A program made the translations under genes and the position numbers. Below are positions 24,177 to 34,165 of a stretch of 64,000 nt of DNA, piece after piece. Below the pieces are notes generated by a model. That model saw only the letters and a program-made list of their open reading frames with translations. It searched no databases and was not told the DNA's origin. The number at the start of each line of letters is the position of its first letter. Position 1 is the stretch's first letter. Source of the stretch: Aminicenans sp964648465 (lineage in GTDB: Bacteria; Acidobacteriota; Aminicenantia; Aminicenantales; Aminicenantaceae); contig CAZYMU010000014.1 in the NCBI GenBank assembly GCA_964648465.1, positions 1 to 64,000 of the forward strand, written 5' to 3'.

Positions 24177-26075
24177 GTGGCTAAATTATCGGAAAAAGAA
24201 CGACAAAGAATTATTGAAATTTTGCAATCAGGCGAAGACCTGCCTTTGGATTACAAACATATCCTTTTCTCGCCTGAAAAGAAGGAATATGAATTGGTGT
24301 ATGCGGGAAAAGAGCGTGAAGAAGATATTTTAGCAGATACAATGGCAGTTCCTTTACAGCCTATAAAAACCTTTGGTAAAAACGGCAATGGCTGGGCGAA
24401 TAAACTGATTTTTGGAGATAATTTACAGGTGATGAAATCTTTACTTAATGATCCCGATGTAAAAGGACGGGTTAAACTTATTTATATCGATCCGCCTTTC
24501 GCCACAAAACAGGAGTTTCGAGGCAGTCAGGATCAAAAGGCATATCAAGACAAAATCGCAGGGGCAAAATTTGTTGAATTTTTAAGAAAAAGGCTGGTTT
24601 TTTTACGAGAGTTACTCGCAAATGATGGAAGTATTTACGTTCACTTGGATTGGAAAAAAGTCCACTATGTCAAAAGTATAATGGACGAATTATTTGGAGA
24701 GTCAAAATTTAAAAATCAATTGATTTGGAAATATTTTGGACCAACAAGCACAGAGAAAAATTTTCCCAGAAAACATGAAGTTATCCTTTTTTATGTAAAA
24801 TCAGATAATTATTATTTCAATGGAGATGCAACACTTATTGAATATGATAAAAAAGCAATTCGTCGATATGATAAAGTTGATAAAGAAGGGAAAAAATACA
24901 AATTATATTATGAAAAAAATGGTAAAGTAAGAAATGCGTATATGAAAACAGGTAAACCGACTGAAATATTTACAATTCCTTTTGTTCAAGGAACATCATC
25001 AGAAAGAATAGGATATCCAACTCAAAAACCAGAAAAATTAATTGAAAGAATTATAGAAGCATCTTCAGATAAAGATGATTTAATAATAGATGCCTTTGCA
25101 GGTTCAGGAACTACGTTAGCCGTCGCCGAAAAATTAGGACGCAGATGGATTGGGATTGACTGTGGGAAATTGGCTATTTACACTGTGCAAAAACGGATGC
25201 TCAATTTGAAAAACGAAATAGGAAACAAAGGCAAAAAGTTAAAGCCCAAACCGTTTACCTTATATCATGCTGGTCTGTATGATTTCTCTAAATTAAAACA
25301 ACTGCCGTGGAAAGACTGGCGTCTTTTTGCATTGCATCTGTTCAATTGCAGGGATTCTAAACATACCGTATCAGGAATTGAATTGGATGGTTATAGGCTA
25401 CGCTCGGATGTGCTGGTTTTCAATTATCAGCAGGACGGAGGGGTCGTTTTGGATTACGGATTTATTGATGATCTTCATGCCATGCTTGGCTCAAAAGTAG
25501 GTAAGCAGTTCTTTATCATTGCCCCTGCCGCCAGCGTCATGTTTTTAGAGGATTATATAGACAAAGGCTCGGTGCGCTATTATATCTTGCGCATCCCTTA
25601 TTCAATTATTAACGAATTGCATAATCGGGATTTTGAAGCTATCAAACAACCGATTGATGAAAGCCAGGTAAACGACACGGTGGATGCCGTGGGATTCGAT
25701 TTTATCCGCACACCTAAAGTGAACTGCAAATATTCTATAGAAAAACCGAAAAATCAATTGTATGAATATGCAACTATTAAAATCAAAACTTTTAAAAGTG
25801 AAGCCATGCTTAAAGGTGCCAGCCAGTTAGCGAATAGAGAATCTTTGTCTATGATTATGGTGGATTTCAATTATGATGGAGAAATTTTCAATCTGGATAA
25901 GGTCTATTATGCCAGCGTAATCGAAAAAAACAGTTGGAAAGTGTATTTACCTGTAGAGGAAATTAAAGGTCAGATGATGATCATTTATCTTGATATTTAC
26001 GGTAACGAGTATCGCGAAATTAAAAGAATAGAAGATTTCTCCGATTCAAAACAAGTTAAGGCGGGGGACAAATGA
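24177..26075 (+). CDS. mod: Type III-like restriction system DNA methyltransferase (Mod)
   Basis: 632 residues; GTG start with AGGAGG seven bases upstream. IYIDPPFATKQEF near residue 108 is the catalytic motif IV, and DAFAGSGTTLAVAEKLG near residue 303 is the AdoMet-binding motif, in the beta-class order (catalytic first) of type III Mod N6-adenine methylases. The stretch between (about 170-280) should hold target recognition. A long C-terminal extension (about 360-632) probably contacts Res. It modifies host DNA and supplies specificity for the complex. Res begins one base after its stop. Confidence 0.9.
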   Translation: MAKLSEKERQRIIEILQSGEDLPLDYKHILFSPEKKEYELVYAGKEREEDILADTMAVPLQPIKTFGKNGNGWANKLIFGDNLQVMKSLLNDPDVKGRVKLIYIDPPFATKQEFRGSQDQKAYQDKIAGAKFVEFLRKRLVFLRELLANDGSIYVHLDWKKVHYVKSIMDELFGESKFKNQLIWKYFGPTSTEKNFPRKHEVILFYVKSDNYYFNGDATLIEYDKKAIRRYDKVDKEGKKYKLYYEKNGKVRNAYMKTGKPTEIFTIPFVQGTSSERIGYPTQKPEKLIERIIEASSDKDDLIIDAFAGSGTTLAVAEKLGRRWIGIDCGKLAIYTVQKRMLNLKNEIGNKGKKLKPKPFTLYHAGLYDFSKLKQLPWKDWRLFALHLFNCRDSKHTVSGIELDGYRLRSDVLVFNYQQDGGVVLDYGFIDDLHAMLGSKVGKQFFIIAPAASVMFLEDYIDKGSVRYYILRIPYSIINELHNRDFEAIKQPIDESQVNDTVDAVGFDFIRTPKVNCKYSIEKPKNQLYEYATIKIKTFKSEAMLKGASQLANRESLSMIMVDFNYDGEIFNLDKVYYASVIEKNSWKVYLPVEEIKGQMMIIYLDIYGNEYREIKRIEDFSDSKQVKAGDK

Positions 26076-26076
26076 T

Positions 26077-28599
26077 ATGTTAGAACATCAACGAGTTCTC
26101 AACCAGGATATTGTATTGCGTGTCAGTAAGAGTGTTGATCCGTCTGCTTTTGATATTAACAAATATGAAGGTTTTTTGGACGCATTGTGCGGTGAACGGG
26201 AATATCAGAAAGAATCCATCAGAAATACGCTTTTATATTTGCTGGGTGAGAATTATCATAATCTGTCTCAATTGGCAGAGGAAAATTACCATTCCAATGT
26301 AAATCTGCAAACATTGTATGGTTCCTTTGAGCAATACAAAAAGCATCTACAATTTCCGAATAAACTATCCTGTTCAATTGATATGGCAACAGGAACTGGT
26401 AAAAGTTATGTAATTTATGGTATTGCCCGCATTATGCTTGCAGAAGATGCAGTAGATCATGTGCTGGTCGTTTGCCCGTCCACTACGATTGAAAACGGGC
26501 TGATGGAAAAATTTAAATTGCTTTCAGGAGATGAAGCGTTGAGAAATTTGTTATCTGATGATGCTGCAATCAAAAATCCGCACATTATTAATGCTACTGA
26601 AAGTATTACAACGGGGACAATTTGTGTTGAGAATTGCCACGCTCTTTATGAACACGTAAAATCATCAATTCGTGAAAGTCTTGCGGGAAAAGGCAAACGG
26701 ACAATTGTGATTAATGATGAGACCCATCATGTCTATAATCAAACAGGTAAATCATTTAAAAAATGGAAAGAATTTCTTATTGACGATGAGTTTGGTTTTA
26801 AATATGTAATTGGTTTGTCAGGCACTTGTTATATCGGTGATGAATATTTTACAGATGTCATCTCCCGCTATTCTTTGCGTGAAGCCATTGAAGAAAATTT
26901 TGTGAAAATAATTGATTATGTCGCCGAGGACACATCGAACACACAGGATGAAAAATTTCAAAAAATTTATGATAATCACATTGAGAATAAGAATACAAAA
27001 TATCGTTTGTTAAAGCCTCTTACGATTCTTATAACCAAAGATATCAGGGCTTGTAATAAATTAACGTATGATCTCATTCAATTCATTGCAGAAATGGAAG
27101 GTATTTCTGAAGAAGATGTCAATAAAAAGGTCTTGGAGGTTACCTCTTCACCTAAACATAAAAATAATTTGCGAAAATTGGCTGATGTTGATAGAAAGGA
27201 CAGTCCTGTTGAATGGATCACTTCTGTAAGCATGCTTACAGAGGGATGGGATGTAAAAAATGTATTTCAGATTGTTCCACATGAAGAAAGAGCATTTGAC
27301 AGCAAATTGCTTATTGCCCAGGTTCTTGGCCGAGGTTTGCGGATTCCAGAAGTTTATTTAGGACAAAAACCTGTAGTTACTGTTTTCAATCACGATCGCT
27401 GGTCTGGCAGGATAAAGCATTTGGTTGATGAAGTTCTGGAGATTGAAAAACGTATTTACTCGTATCCAGTTGAGAAAGAAAAGGATTTCCATTTCAGTAT
27501 ACATAATATTGATTACGCTAAACTAACAGAAACAGAAGAATACAAGCAAAAAAAAGAATACGAATTTACAAAGGGGTTTATCACACTGATTCGCCAGGCG
27601 CCAGCGTTAGAACGAGAAACAGAATATGTTCGTGCAACAACTGGTGAAAGCCGTAGAAAGAAAACACTGATCAAATATAAAATGTTTTCAATTGATGAAA
27701 TTGCAGAGCAATTGCAAAACCGATTTAAATCTATTGATATGGAAACAGCCGAAACTGAAAATCCCACAAATTATTCTGAAAAATATAACCTTCAGTGGTT
27801 AAAAAAACTTATTACAAACTCTTTGTATCGTATTGGCGAAAGAGGTAATCAGATCAGTGACGAAAACAGACAAAGGATATATCAGGCTTTCGGCGTTATT
27901 CATCGCCCTGCTGCTAAAGCAGTTCGTTACAAAATGTCTCCGAAAGCGCTAAAAGAAATACATACTCGTGATAGAAATCGCAACAGTGTTGGTTTCGCTT
28001 CTATCAAAAGAGCCGAGACTACCATATTTTGGGATGACTTATCAAAAAAAATAAGTGATGAGGAGAGTGTTAATTTTTTAAATGAAATCGAAGAAGATGA
28101 AACATTACCAAAATCTGCAATGGAAAAAATAGACAATACCTATAATTTCAAAACTCCTTTGAACATTGTCATAGCCGATCATAAACCAGAACGACTATTT
28201 GTTCGAGAACTTATTAAACATGAAAATTCAAAAGTAGTTGATAGTTGGTTAAAATCTACAGATCAGGATTTTTATCCTATCGAGTATTCATGGAAAAAAG
28301 GCGAACATCCGAAACGTGGCCATTTTAATCCTGACTTCTTTATCAAAATAAATGAAAATATTTTGGTAGTTGAAATCAAAGGTGATGAGGAAATACATAA
28401 CCCGTCTGATGAAAATAAAGCCAAATACAAGGCAGCAAAAAAACATTTTGACATCTTGAATGAACAGCAAAGTAAACTGAAATATTATTTTAATTTTCTG
28501 ACACAAGAAGATTATGACTATTATTTCAACCATTTGAGGGAAGGTAACTTATATTTTAATTCAAAACTGGATGCGGAATTAGTTAAAAATGGTGTTTAA
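26077..28599 (+). CDS. res: Type III-like restriction helicase-nuclease (Res)
   Basis: 840 residues. Superfamily 2 helicase: Walker A MATGTGKSYVIYG near residue 105, DETHH box near 215, LSGTCY, VSMLTEGWDVKNVFQI and QVLGRGLRIPEVY (motif VI). The C-terminal nuclease has NPDFFI...LVVEIKGDEE near residues 750-770, a PD-(D/E)xK site. It cuts unmodified DNA after ATP-driven movement, with Mod. All motifs look intact. It belongs to one very long cassette with radC and mod. Confidence 0.9.
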   Translation: MLEHQRVLNQDIVLRVSKSVDPSAFDINKYEGFLDALCGEREYQKESIRNTLLYLLGENYHNLSQLAEENYHSNVNLQTLYGSFEQYKKHLQFPNKLSCSIDMATGTGKSYVIYGIARIMLAEDAVDHVLVVCPSTTIENGLMEKFKLLSGDEALRNLLSDDAAIKNPHIINATESITTGTICVENCHALYEHVKSSIRESLAGKGKRTIVINDETHHVYNQTGKSFKKWKEFLIDDEFGFKYVIGLSGTCYIGDEYFTDVISRYSLREAIEENFVKIIDYVAEDTSNTQDEKFQKIYDNHIENKNTKYRLLKPLTILITKDIRACNKLTYDLIQFIAEMEGISEEDVNKKVLEVTSSPKHKNNLRKLADVDRKDSPVEWITSVSMLTEGWDVKNVFQIVPHEERAFDSKLLIAQVLGRGLRIPEVYLGQKPVVTVFNHDRWSGRIKHLVDEVLEIEKRIYSYPVEKEKDFHFSIHNIDYAKLTETEEYKQKKEYEFTKGFITLIRQAPALERETEYVRATTGESRRKKTLIKYKMFSIDEIAEQLQNRFKSIDMETAETENPTNYSEKYNLQWLKKLITNSLYRIGERGNQISDENRQRIYQAFGVIHRPAAKAVRYKMSPKALKEIHTRDRNRNSVGFASIKRAETTIFWDDLSKKISDEESVNFLNEIEEDETLPKSAMEKIDNTYNFKTPLNIVIADHKPERLFVRELIKHENSKVVDSWLKSTDQDFYPIEYSWKKGEHPKRGHFNPDFFIKINENILVVEIKGDEEIHNPSDENKAKYKAAKKHFDILNEQQSKLKYYFNFLTQEDYDYYFNHLREGNLYFNSKLDAELVKNGV

Positions 28600-28607
28600 A
28601 AATTATG

Positions 28608-28679
28608 GTCTAACAAAAGTTTCCACCTGACCGCTATTCCGCTGCACTCCATTGCCACTGGTGAGCTTTGCCGTCAGGT
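28608..28679 (+). other. attC site at the array end, abutting htpG
   Basis: Opens GTCTAAC (one mismatch from the complement of GTTAGCC at 23397), inner CCACCTGACC...CACTGGTGAG, ends G-TCAGGT where TCA is the htpG stop codon (28674-28676). Related to the attC at 8932. Confidence 0.75.
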
Positions 28680-30533
28680 TTTTTTTGCGGCGTGCAGCAT
28701 GATTTTTTGGATGCGGGGGACAATGTCGTCGATGTCATCGATGATGCCCTCACGCAGCAGCATGTTATCAAGCAGCTGCAGAGACAGGGATTTCAATTCG
28801 CTTGATTCAGGTTTGGCTTTATGAATACGCACCATTTCCTTGATTAGTGCATTATCCGGATTTATTTCAAAGACTTTCTTGGAATAAGAGTAATCTTTGT
28901 TGACCATTTTTATTACTTTTTCCATCTGGGTAGAAGGCCCGTCTGTGGGATGAACAAGCATACATGGACTTTTCACTAATCTGCCGGAAACCCTGACGTC
29001 AGCGATTTTTTCTCCATATAATTTTTTAAGATATGTGATAAAGTTATCAATATTTTTGATCTGTTCTTTGTTTTTTTCTTCTTCCTTTTTCTTGTCAAGT
29101 TTGATGTCTGCACTTTCGGCCATTGTAAACTTTTTATCCGCATAATCCTTTAAATGTTCGATTACGAACTCATCCAGCGTGTCGTCCATGTAAAGCACTT
29201 CGATGTCATTTTTCTTGAAAGCCTCAAGGGCCGGATTCTTTTCGATGGAATCTATGTCGAGTCCGGCAGCGTAATAGATTTCTTTCTGGTCTTCCCTCAT
29301 TCTCTCTTTATATTTCTTAAGATCGACATATTTGTCCTTGGGTTCTTTTGATGAGTGAAAAAGCAGTAGATCGGATATTTTTTTCTGGTTATTAAAATCA
29401 AAAGCTGCCCCTTCTTTGATGTTTCTATTAAAGTTATTCCATATTCTCAGATATTTTTCTATGTCATTTTCTTTGATTTTCTTTAAATGATCGAATATTT
29501 TTTTAAGAATGTATTTCTTTATCTTAGTTATCTTTACATTGTTTTGAATTGTTTCTCTAGAGATATTCAAAGGAATTTCTTCGGAATCGATTATGCCTTT
29601 TATGAAACTTAGGTATTCCGGAAAGATGTCTCTGCTCGCTTTTTGGATGAGTACTTTGTTCGAATAGAGATCTACGCCAGGTTCTGTTTTAAAGAGGCCG
29701 AAAAGCTCGGAAGAGATTTTCGGGATATACAGAATAGAGTTAAACTGAACAGGTGCGTCCGAAGAGATATGGAGATATGTCTCGGGTTCTTCCTGTGAGT
29801 TGTCGATAAACTTAAAAAAGTCAAAATAATCCTTTTCCTTGAGGCTTGATTTTGGCTGTGTCCAGATTGCTTCAGCAATTTCTATCTTTTCGTTTTCAAG
29901 ATACACAGGGAAGGGAACGAATTTGGAATATTTAGAAAGGATGTTTTTTATTGTGTATTTTTCAAGAAATTCTTTTTCGCTTTTTTTCAATATGAGTTCG
30001 ATCCGCGTTCCCCGGCGTTTTTTCAGCGTTTCTTCTATAGTGTAAGCAGTACCACCTTTTGATTTCCAGAGATAACCCCTGCTGTCCTTGTGGAATGAAC
30101 GTGTGTAAATATGGATCTCTTTAGCAACCATGAAGCTGGAGTAAAATCCTACACCGAATTTTCCGATTAAATCCATCCGGTCTTTATCCTTTGATCCGGC
30201 TAATTTCTTGATGAAGTCAAAAGTACCGGAATGTGCAATTGTTCCAATATCCTGGATGAGTTCTTCTCGAGTCATCCCGATACCTGTATCTTCGATGATA
30301 AATTTTCCAAGAGTTTTATTAAAATAGATCTCAATTTTCAACGTTTCATCCTTATCCAGGATGTCTTTATTGGTCAATATCTCGAATTGAACCTTATTGA
30401 GGGCGTCCACTGCGTTTGAAATCAGCTCCCTTAGGAAAATTTCTTTGTTCTTATAGAGCGAATAGACAAGAATGTTTAGTAATTCTTTGACCTCTGATTG
30501 AAACTCATGTTTTTCTGTTTTTTGTTCGGGCAT
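28674..30533 (-). CDS. htpG: Hsp90 chaperone HtpG
   Basis: 619 residues from the ATG behind ACAGGAGGA; a longer frame exists but would put this strong site inside the gene. ATP-driven chaperone dimer of the cytoplasm. ATPase domain motifs: LRELISNAVDALNKV, IEDTGIGMTREEL, GTIAHSGT and GKFGVGFYSSFMVA. Middle domain has the conserved ISRETIQNN, and the C-terminal dimerisation domain ends LLDNMLLREG...AAKKT. Complete and normal. Its stop codon is the right edge of the cassette array, and its last about 220 codons are duplicated at 14878-15545. It diverges from gatE with a 188-base gap. Confidence 0.95.
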   Translation of the reverse strand: MPEQKTEKHEFQSEVKELLNILVYSLYKNKEIFLRELISNAVDALNKVQFEILTNKDILDKDETLKIEIYFNKTLGKFIIEDTGIGMTREELIQDIGTIAHSGTFDFIKKLAGSKDKDRMDLIGKFGVGFYSSFMVAKEIHIYTRSFHKDSRGYLWKSKGGTAYTIEETLKKRRGTRIELILKKSEKEFLEKYTIKNILSKYSKFVPFPVYLENEKIEIAEAIWTQPKSSLKEKDYFDFFKFIDNSQEEPETYLHISSDAPVQFNSILYIPKISSELFGLFKTEPGVDLYSNKVLIQKASRDIFPEYLSFIKGIIDSEEIPLNISRETIQNNVKITKIKKYILKKIFDHLKKIKENDIEKYLRIWNNFNRNIKEGAAFDFNNQKKISDLLLFHSSKEPKDKYVDLKKYKERMREDQKEIYYAAGLDIDSIEKNPALEAFKKNDIEVLYMDDTLDEFVIEHLKDYADKKFTMAESADIKLDKKKEEEKNKEQIKNIDNFITYLKKLYGEKIADVRVSGRLVKSPCMLVHPTDGPSTQMEKVIKMVNKDYSYSKKVFEINPDNALIKEMVRIHKAKPESSELKSLSLQLLDNMLLREGIIDDIDDIVPRIQKIMLHAAKKT

Positions 30534-30721
30534 TTTTCCTCCTGTTGCCATTTTAAATAGAGATTTATTTTATTATCTGTTTGTGATGAGCATGGTAATT
30601 TTTTGTTTTATTATCAGTTAAGAATAATTTTTACCACAGCATTGACTAATCGTCAAATAAATATTATCCATGAAATTTCCTTTTTAAAATGATTCTTTAT
30701 TGTTAAGATATATAACTTGAA

Positions 30722-32716
30722 ATGAAACTAAATCTTGATCCCCAAGAAAATTACTCACAAAGCAAAAAAGCGGTTGGATATTTGCCAAGGAAAAAGGCTG
30801 CACAGGCAGATTATGACCGTGTTGGATTTAGGTCCGGATTAGAAGTCCATCAGCAGCTTAAAACCAGTAAAAAGCTTTTTTGTAACTGTCCTGCCGGAAT
30901 ATATAATGATTTCGATGATTACGATGCAGAGATAATCCGGCATATGAGACCCACTCTCAGTGAACTTGGGGAATATGATGGAACTGCACTGATGGAATTC
31001 AAGACGAGAAAGCAGATTATCTACAGGATTAAGGATAGAACAGCCTGTACTTATGATATTGACGATACTCCTCCTTTCCCGATCAATAGGGAAGCATTGG
31101 AGATAGCATTGGAGATCTCACTGCTGTGTAAGTTGAATATTGTAGGTGAAGTCCATATTACCCGAAAGCAGTATCTTGATGGAAGCATCCCGACCGGATT
31201 CCAGAGAACTGCGATTTTAGGAGTAGAAGGAGCAATACAGTTAAAAAATAAGAAAGTCCGCATCATTCAATTGAGTATCGAGGAGGATGCCTGTCGGGAA
31301 GTTTCTGATGTAGGCCATGTAAGAATTTATCAGACTGACAGGCTGGGCATTCCTCTTATTGAAACGGTCACATATCCCGATTTTGTAAATCCTGACGAAG
31401 TGAAAGAAGGGGCAGAGTATATCCGTTTTTTGAACAGAAGCACAGGGAAAGTGAGAGTCGGAATTGGAGCTGGCAGAGAAGATGTGAATGTAAGCTGCAG
31501 GGGTGGTACAAGGGTAGAAATAAAAGGAGTTTCTCATAATAAATTGATACCCGAACTTACCCACAACGAGGTCTTCAGACAGTGGGCCTTGCTAAGAATT
31601 ATGGGGATTCTTTCCAAGAAAGTGAAGGACCCGGATAAATGGAAAATCAAATATAAATTTCTTGACCCGAAGGAATTTGATTTTCATTACAAGCCTCTCA
31701 TATCCGCCCAAGAAAATGGCTGGAAAATAGCTGCTGTTAACCTTCCTGAGTTTGGAGGAATTCTATCCCATTTCACTCAGCCTGGAAAAATGTTTGCAGA
31801 TGAGTTAAGTGACAGGCTTAAGGTAATTGCTTGCATAGAAAAGCCGAACCTTATCCATTCCGAACAGTTTGAAAGAGTAATTTCAGATGTAAATTTTATA
31901 AGAATAAAAGAAATTCTTGGATCGGGCAAAAATGATGCTCAGCTCCTAATATGGGGGCTCGAAGAAGATATGCCGACTGCCCTGGAAACAGTGGAAGAAC
32001 GATGTCAATGGGCGTTTAAAGGTGTGCCTAATGAGAGTAGGAAGTCTTTTGAAGATGGAACTACAATCTTTGAAAGAGTCCTCCCGGGGCCTGATAGAAT
32101 GTATCCTGATACTGATTCAGCCCCGATACCGCTCGATAATGACTATATCGATAAACTAAACAAACAACTTCCCAAAGATGTCTGTGAGCGCTACCGGCAG
32201 CTTAGGAACTGGAATATACCCGAAGATACATATAACTACATCTTAAGGAATAATCTTGTCCCTGTCATTGAAAGAATTATAAACGACCTCAAAATAGATT
32301 CGAGATTTGCAGGCACCCTATTCGGGCATAATTTGAAGCATATAGAAGGAAAGTATCCTGTTTCTCCTGATTTTAATTACGAAAGAATATTCGAACTGCT
32401 GAGTTTTATTAAAAAAGAAAATCTGGATTTGGCCATCGCCAAAATAATGATCCCTGTAGTTTATCAGCATCCAAAAATGGATTTCGAGTCGGTTCTTGTC
32501 TCTATTAAATTTATCAAATTATCCAAACAGCAAATATTTGATAGAATACCTTTTCTGAAGAGAAAATTTATGGATATAAACACATCCAGTAATAATAATG
32601 CTGAAGTAAACTGGATAATGGGGGAAGTTAATAGAACTGCTTTGGGAAATATTCCAATGGCAGAATTAAGGGAATTTGTAGAAAAATATAACGGGCAGCC
32701 GCTGGTTGGCAGCTGA
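30722..32716 (+). CDS. gatE: Glutamyl-tRNA(Gln) amidotransferase subunit E
   Basis: 664 residues. GatE binds Glu-tRNA(Gln) and amidates it to Gln-tRNA(Gln) using ammonia from GatD. Diagnostic N-terminal GLEVHQQLKTSKKLFCNCP, DIDDTPPFPINREAL, KQYLDGSIPTGFQRT, SIEEDACREVSDVGH and IPLIETVTYPDF all match GatE rather than GatB. A bacterial-type AspRS-like insert (about 300-430, PEFGGILSHFTQPG) is present, as in archaeal GatE, and a YqeY-like tail closes it. GatDE is known as the archaeal system, while bacteria use GatCAB; its presence here is unusual. gatD follows ten bases later. Confidence 0.93.
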   Translation: MKLNLDPQENYSQSKKAVGYLPRKKAAQADYDRVGFRSGLEVHQQLKTSKKLFCNCPAGIYNDFDDYDAEIIRHMRPTLSELGEYDGTALMEFKTRKQIIYRIKDRTACTYDIDDTPPFPINREALEIALEISLLCKLNIVGEVHITRKQYLDGSIPTGFQRTAILGVEGAIQLKNKKVRIIQLSIEEDACREVSDVGHVRIYQTDRLGIPLIETVTYPDFVNPDEVKEGAEYIRFLNRSTGKVRVGIGAGREDVNVSCRGGTRVEIKGVSHNKLIPELTHNEVFRQWALLRIMGILSKKVKDPDKWKIKYKFLDPKEFDFHYKPLISAQENGWKIAAVNLPEFGGILSHFTQPGKMFADELSDRLKVIACIEKPNLIHSEQFERVISDVNFIRIKEILGSGKNDAQLLIWGLEEDMPTALETVEERCQWAFKGVPNESRKSFEDGTTIFERVLPGPDRMYPDTDSAPIPLDNDYIDKLNKQLPKDVCERYRQLRNWNIPEDTYNYILRNNLVPVIERIINDLKIDSRFAGTLFGHNLKHIEGKYPVSPDFNYERIFELLSFIKKENLDLAIAKIMIPVVYQHPKMDFESVLVSIKFIKLSKQQIFDRIPFLKRKFMDINTSSNNNAEVNWIMGEVNRTALGNIPMAELREFVEKYNGQPLVGS

Positions 32717-32726
32717 GAACTGAATC

Positions 32727-34112
32727 ATGACTGAAGATATTTTCCAGGGATATAAAGGCAGGTCTCTCTCTGTATTGAAGAAATATGATGCCAGAGTTTG
32801 GGGGAAAGTAGAAATTGATTCAACGAGAGGGATGTTCAAAGGAACAATCCTGCCGCGTTCAGAAAATGATGATGATGAACACATCGTTTTGAAAATTGCC
32901 ACAGGTTATAATATTGGAATTAATATTGATACAATAAAATCCATAAAAGAATTGGGGTACAAAAAAGCAAAATATCAAATCCCGGAAAAGGAGTTTCCAT
33001 ATTCTGATAACAAACCGAATGTTAAACTATTTGGAACAGGAGGAACGATCGCTTCCAGGTTGGATTATAGAACAGGAGCCGTGATTCCGGCTTTTTCGCC
33101 TGGAGAATTGTACGGGGCTGTTCCTGAACTTGCTGATATCTGCAATCTGACAACTGAAAAATTGTTTGCAGTTTTCAGTGAAAACATGGGGCCTGAGCAG
33201 TATAAAGCTCTGGCAGTGGCTATTGGTAAAGAGATTGAAAAAGGAATAGACGGTATAATCATCGGACACGGGACAGATACACTGCATCATACGGCGGCGG
33301 CATTAACTTATATGATACAGGACTCTCCTGTCCCGATTATCCTGGTAGGCTCACAGCGCTCTTCGGATAGGCCAAGTTCTGATGCTGCATTAAACCTTAT
33401 GCATGCTGCTTATGCAGCTGGGTATTCTGACATTGCTGAAGTCATGGTCAGTATGTTCGGTCCGACATCCGATGAATATGGTTTTTTACACAGAGGTACG
33501 AGAGTGAGGAAGATGCACTCTTCCTACAGGTCGACATTCAGGACTATAGGAGATATCCCCCTTGGAAAGGTTACAAGAAATAGTGTAGAAGCTTTGAAGC
33601 CCGAGTACAATCACAGGCGCAGAGACAGAAAAGTAAGAATACTTCCTTATTTTGAAGAAAAAGTTTCCCTTGTCTATTATTACCCGAATATGAAGCCGGA
33701 CATGATCGATTCACTTGTGGATAATGAATATAAAGGGATTGTGATTGCAGGAACAGGACTTGGCCATGTGAACAAGCCTTTGTACCCTGCAATTGAAAGG
33801 GCTTTTAAAAAAGACATCCCGATTTACATGACTGTCCAAACCTTATGGGGCTATGTTCATATGTATGTATATGATACGGGCAGAGACCTCATGGCCAAGG
33901 GTGTGATTCCTACTGGGAATATGCTGCCTGAAGTTGCCTATATCAAGTTGGGATGGACGTTGGGGCAAACCCAGGACCTTGAAAAAGTTAAAGAGATTAT
34001 GTTAACCCCGATTAATGACGATATCACACCTCGTGAGCCGTACAATGGATATCTGATATATCAGGGGGGTGTACCGGAGGTCGAGGAATTTATCAAAAAA
34101 TTCCGTAAGTAA
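32727..34112 (+). CDS. gatD: Glutamyl-tRNA(Gln) amidotransferase subunit D
   Basis: 461 residues. Asparaginase-type amidase that releases ammonia from glutamine or asparagine for GatE. An N-terminal GatD-specific domain (about 1-95) precedes the asparaginase domain: KLFGTGGTIASRLDYRTGAV carries the first catalytic Thr, IIGHGTDTLHHTAAAL the second Thr-Asp pair, and VGSQRSSDRPSSDA follows. The N-terminal domain, the R-L-D-Y-R-T-G-A-V signature and the gatE neighbour separate it from a plain asparaginase. Length is slightly above archaeal GatD. Confidence 0.93.
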   Translation: MTEDIFQGYKGRSLSVLKKYDARVWGKVEIDSTRGMFKGTILPRSENDDDEHIVLKIATGYNIGINIDTIKSIKELGYKKAKYQIPEKEFPYSDNKPNVKLFGTGGTIASRLDYRTGAVIPAFSPGELYGAVPELADICNLTTEKLFAVFSENMGPEQYKALAVAIGKEIEKGIDGIIIGHGTDTLHHTAAALTYMIQDSPVPIILVGSQRSSDRPSSDAALNLMHAAYAAGYSDIAEVMVSMFGPTSDEYGFLHRGTRVRKMHSSYRSTFRTIGDIPLGKVTRNSVEALKPEYNHRRRDRKVRILPYFEEKVSLVYYYPNMKPDMIDSLVDNEYKGIVIAGTGLGHVNKPLYPAIERAFKKDIPIYMTVQTLWGYVHMYVYDTGRDLMAKGVIPTGNMLPEVAYIKLGWTLGQTQDLEKVKEIMLTPINDDITPREPYNGYLIYQGGVPEVEEFIKKFRK

Positions 34113-34165
34113 AAACGTGTCGAATGAGATTTAATAATCCAAGTTTAAAAGAGGGAAGTGGATAA

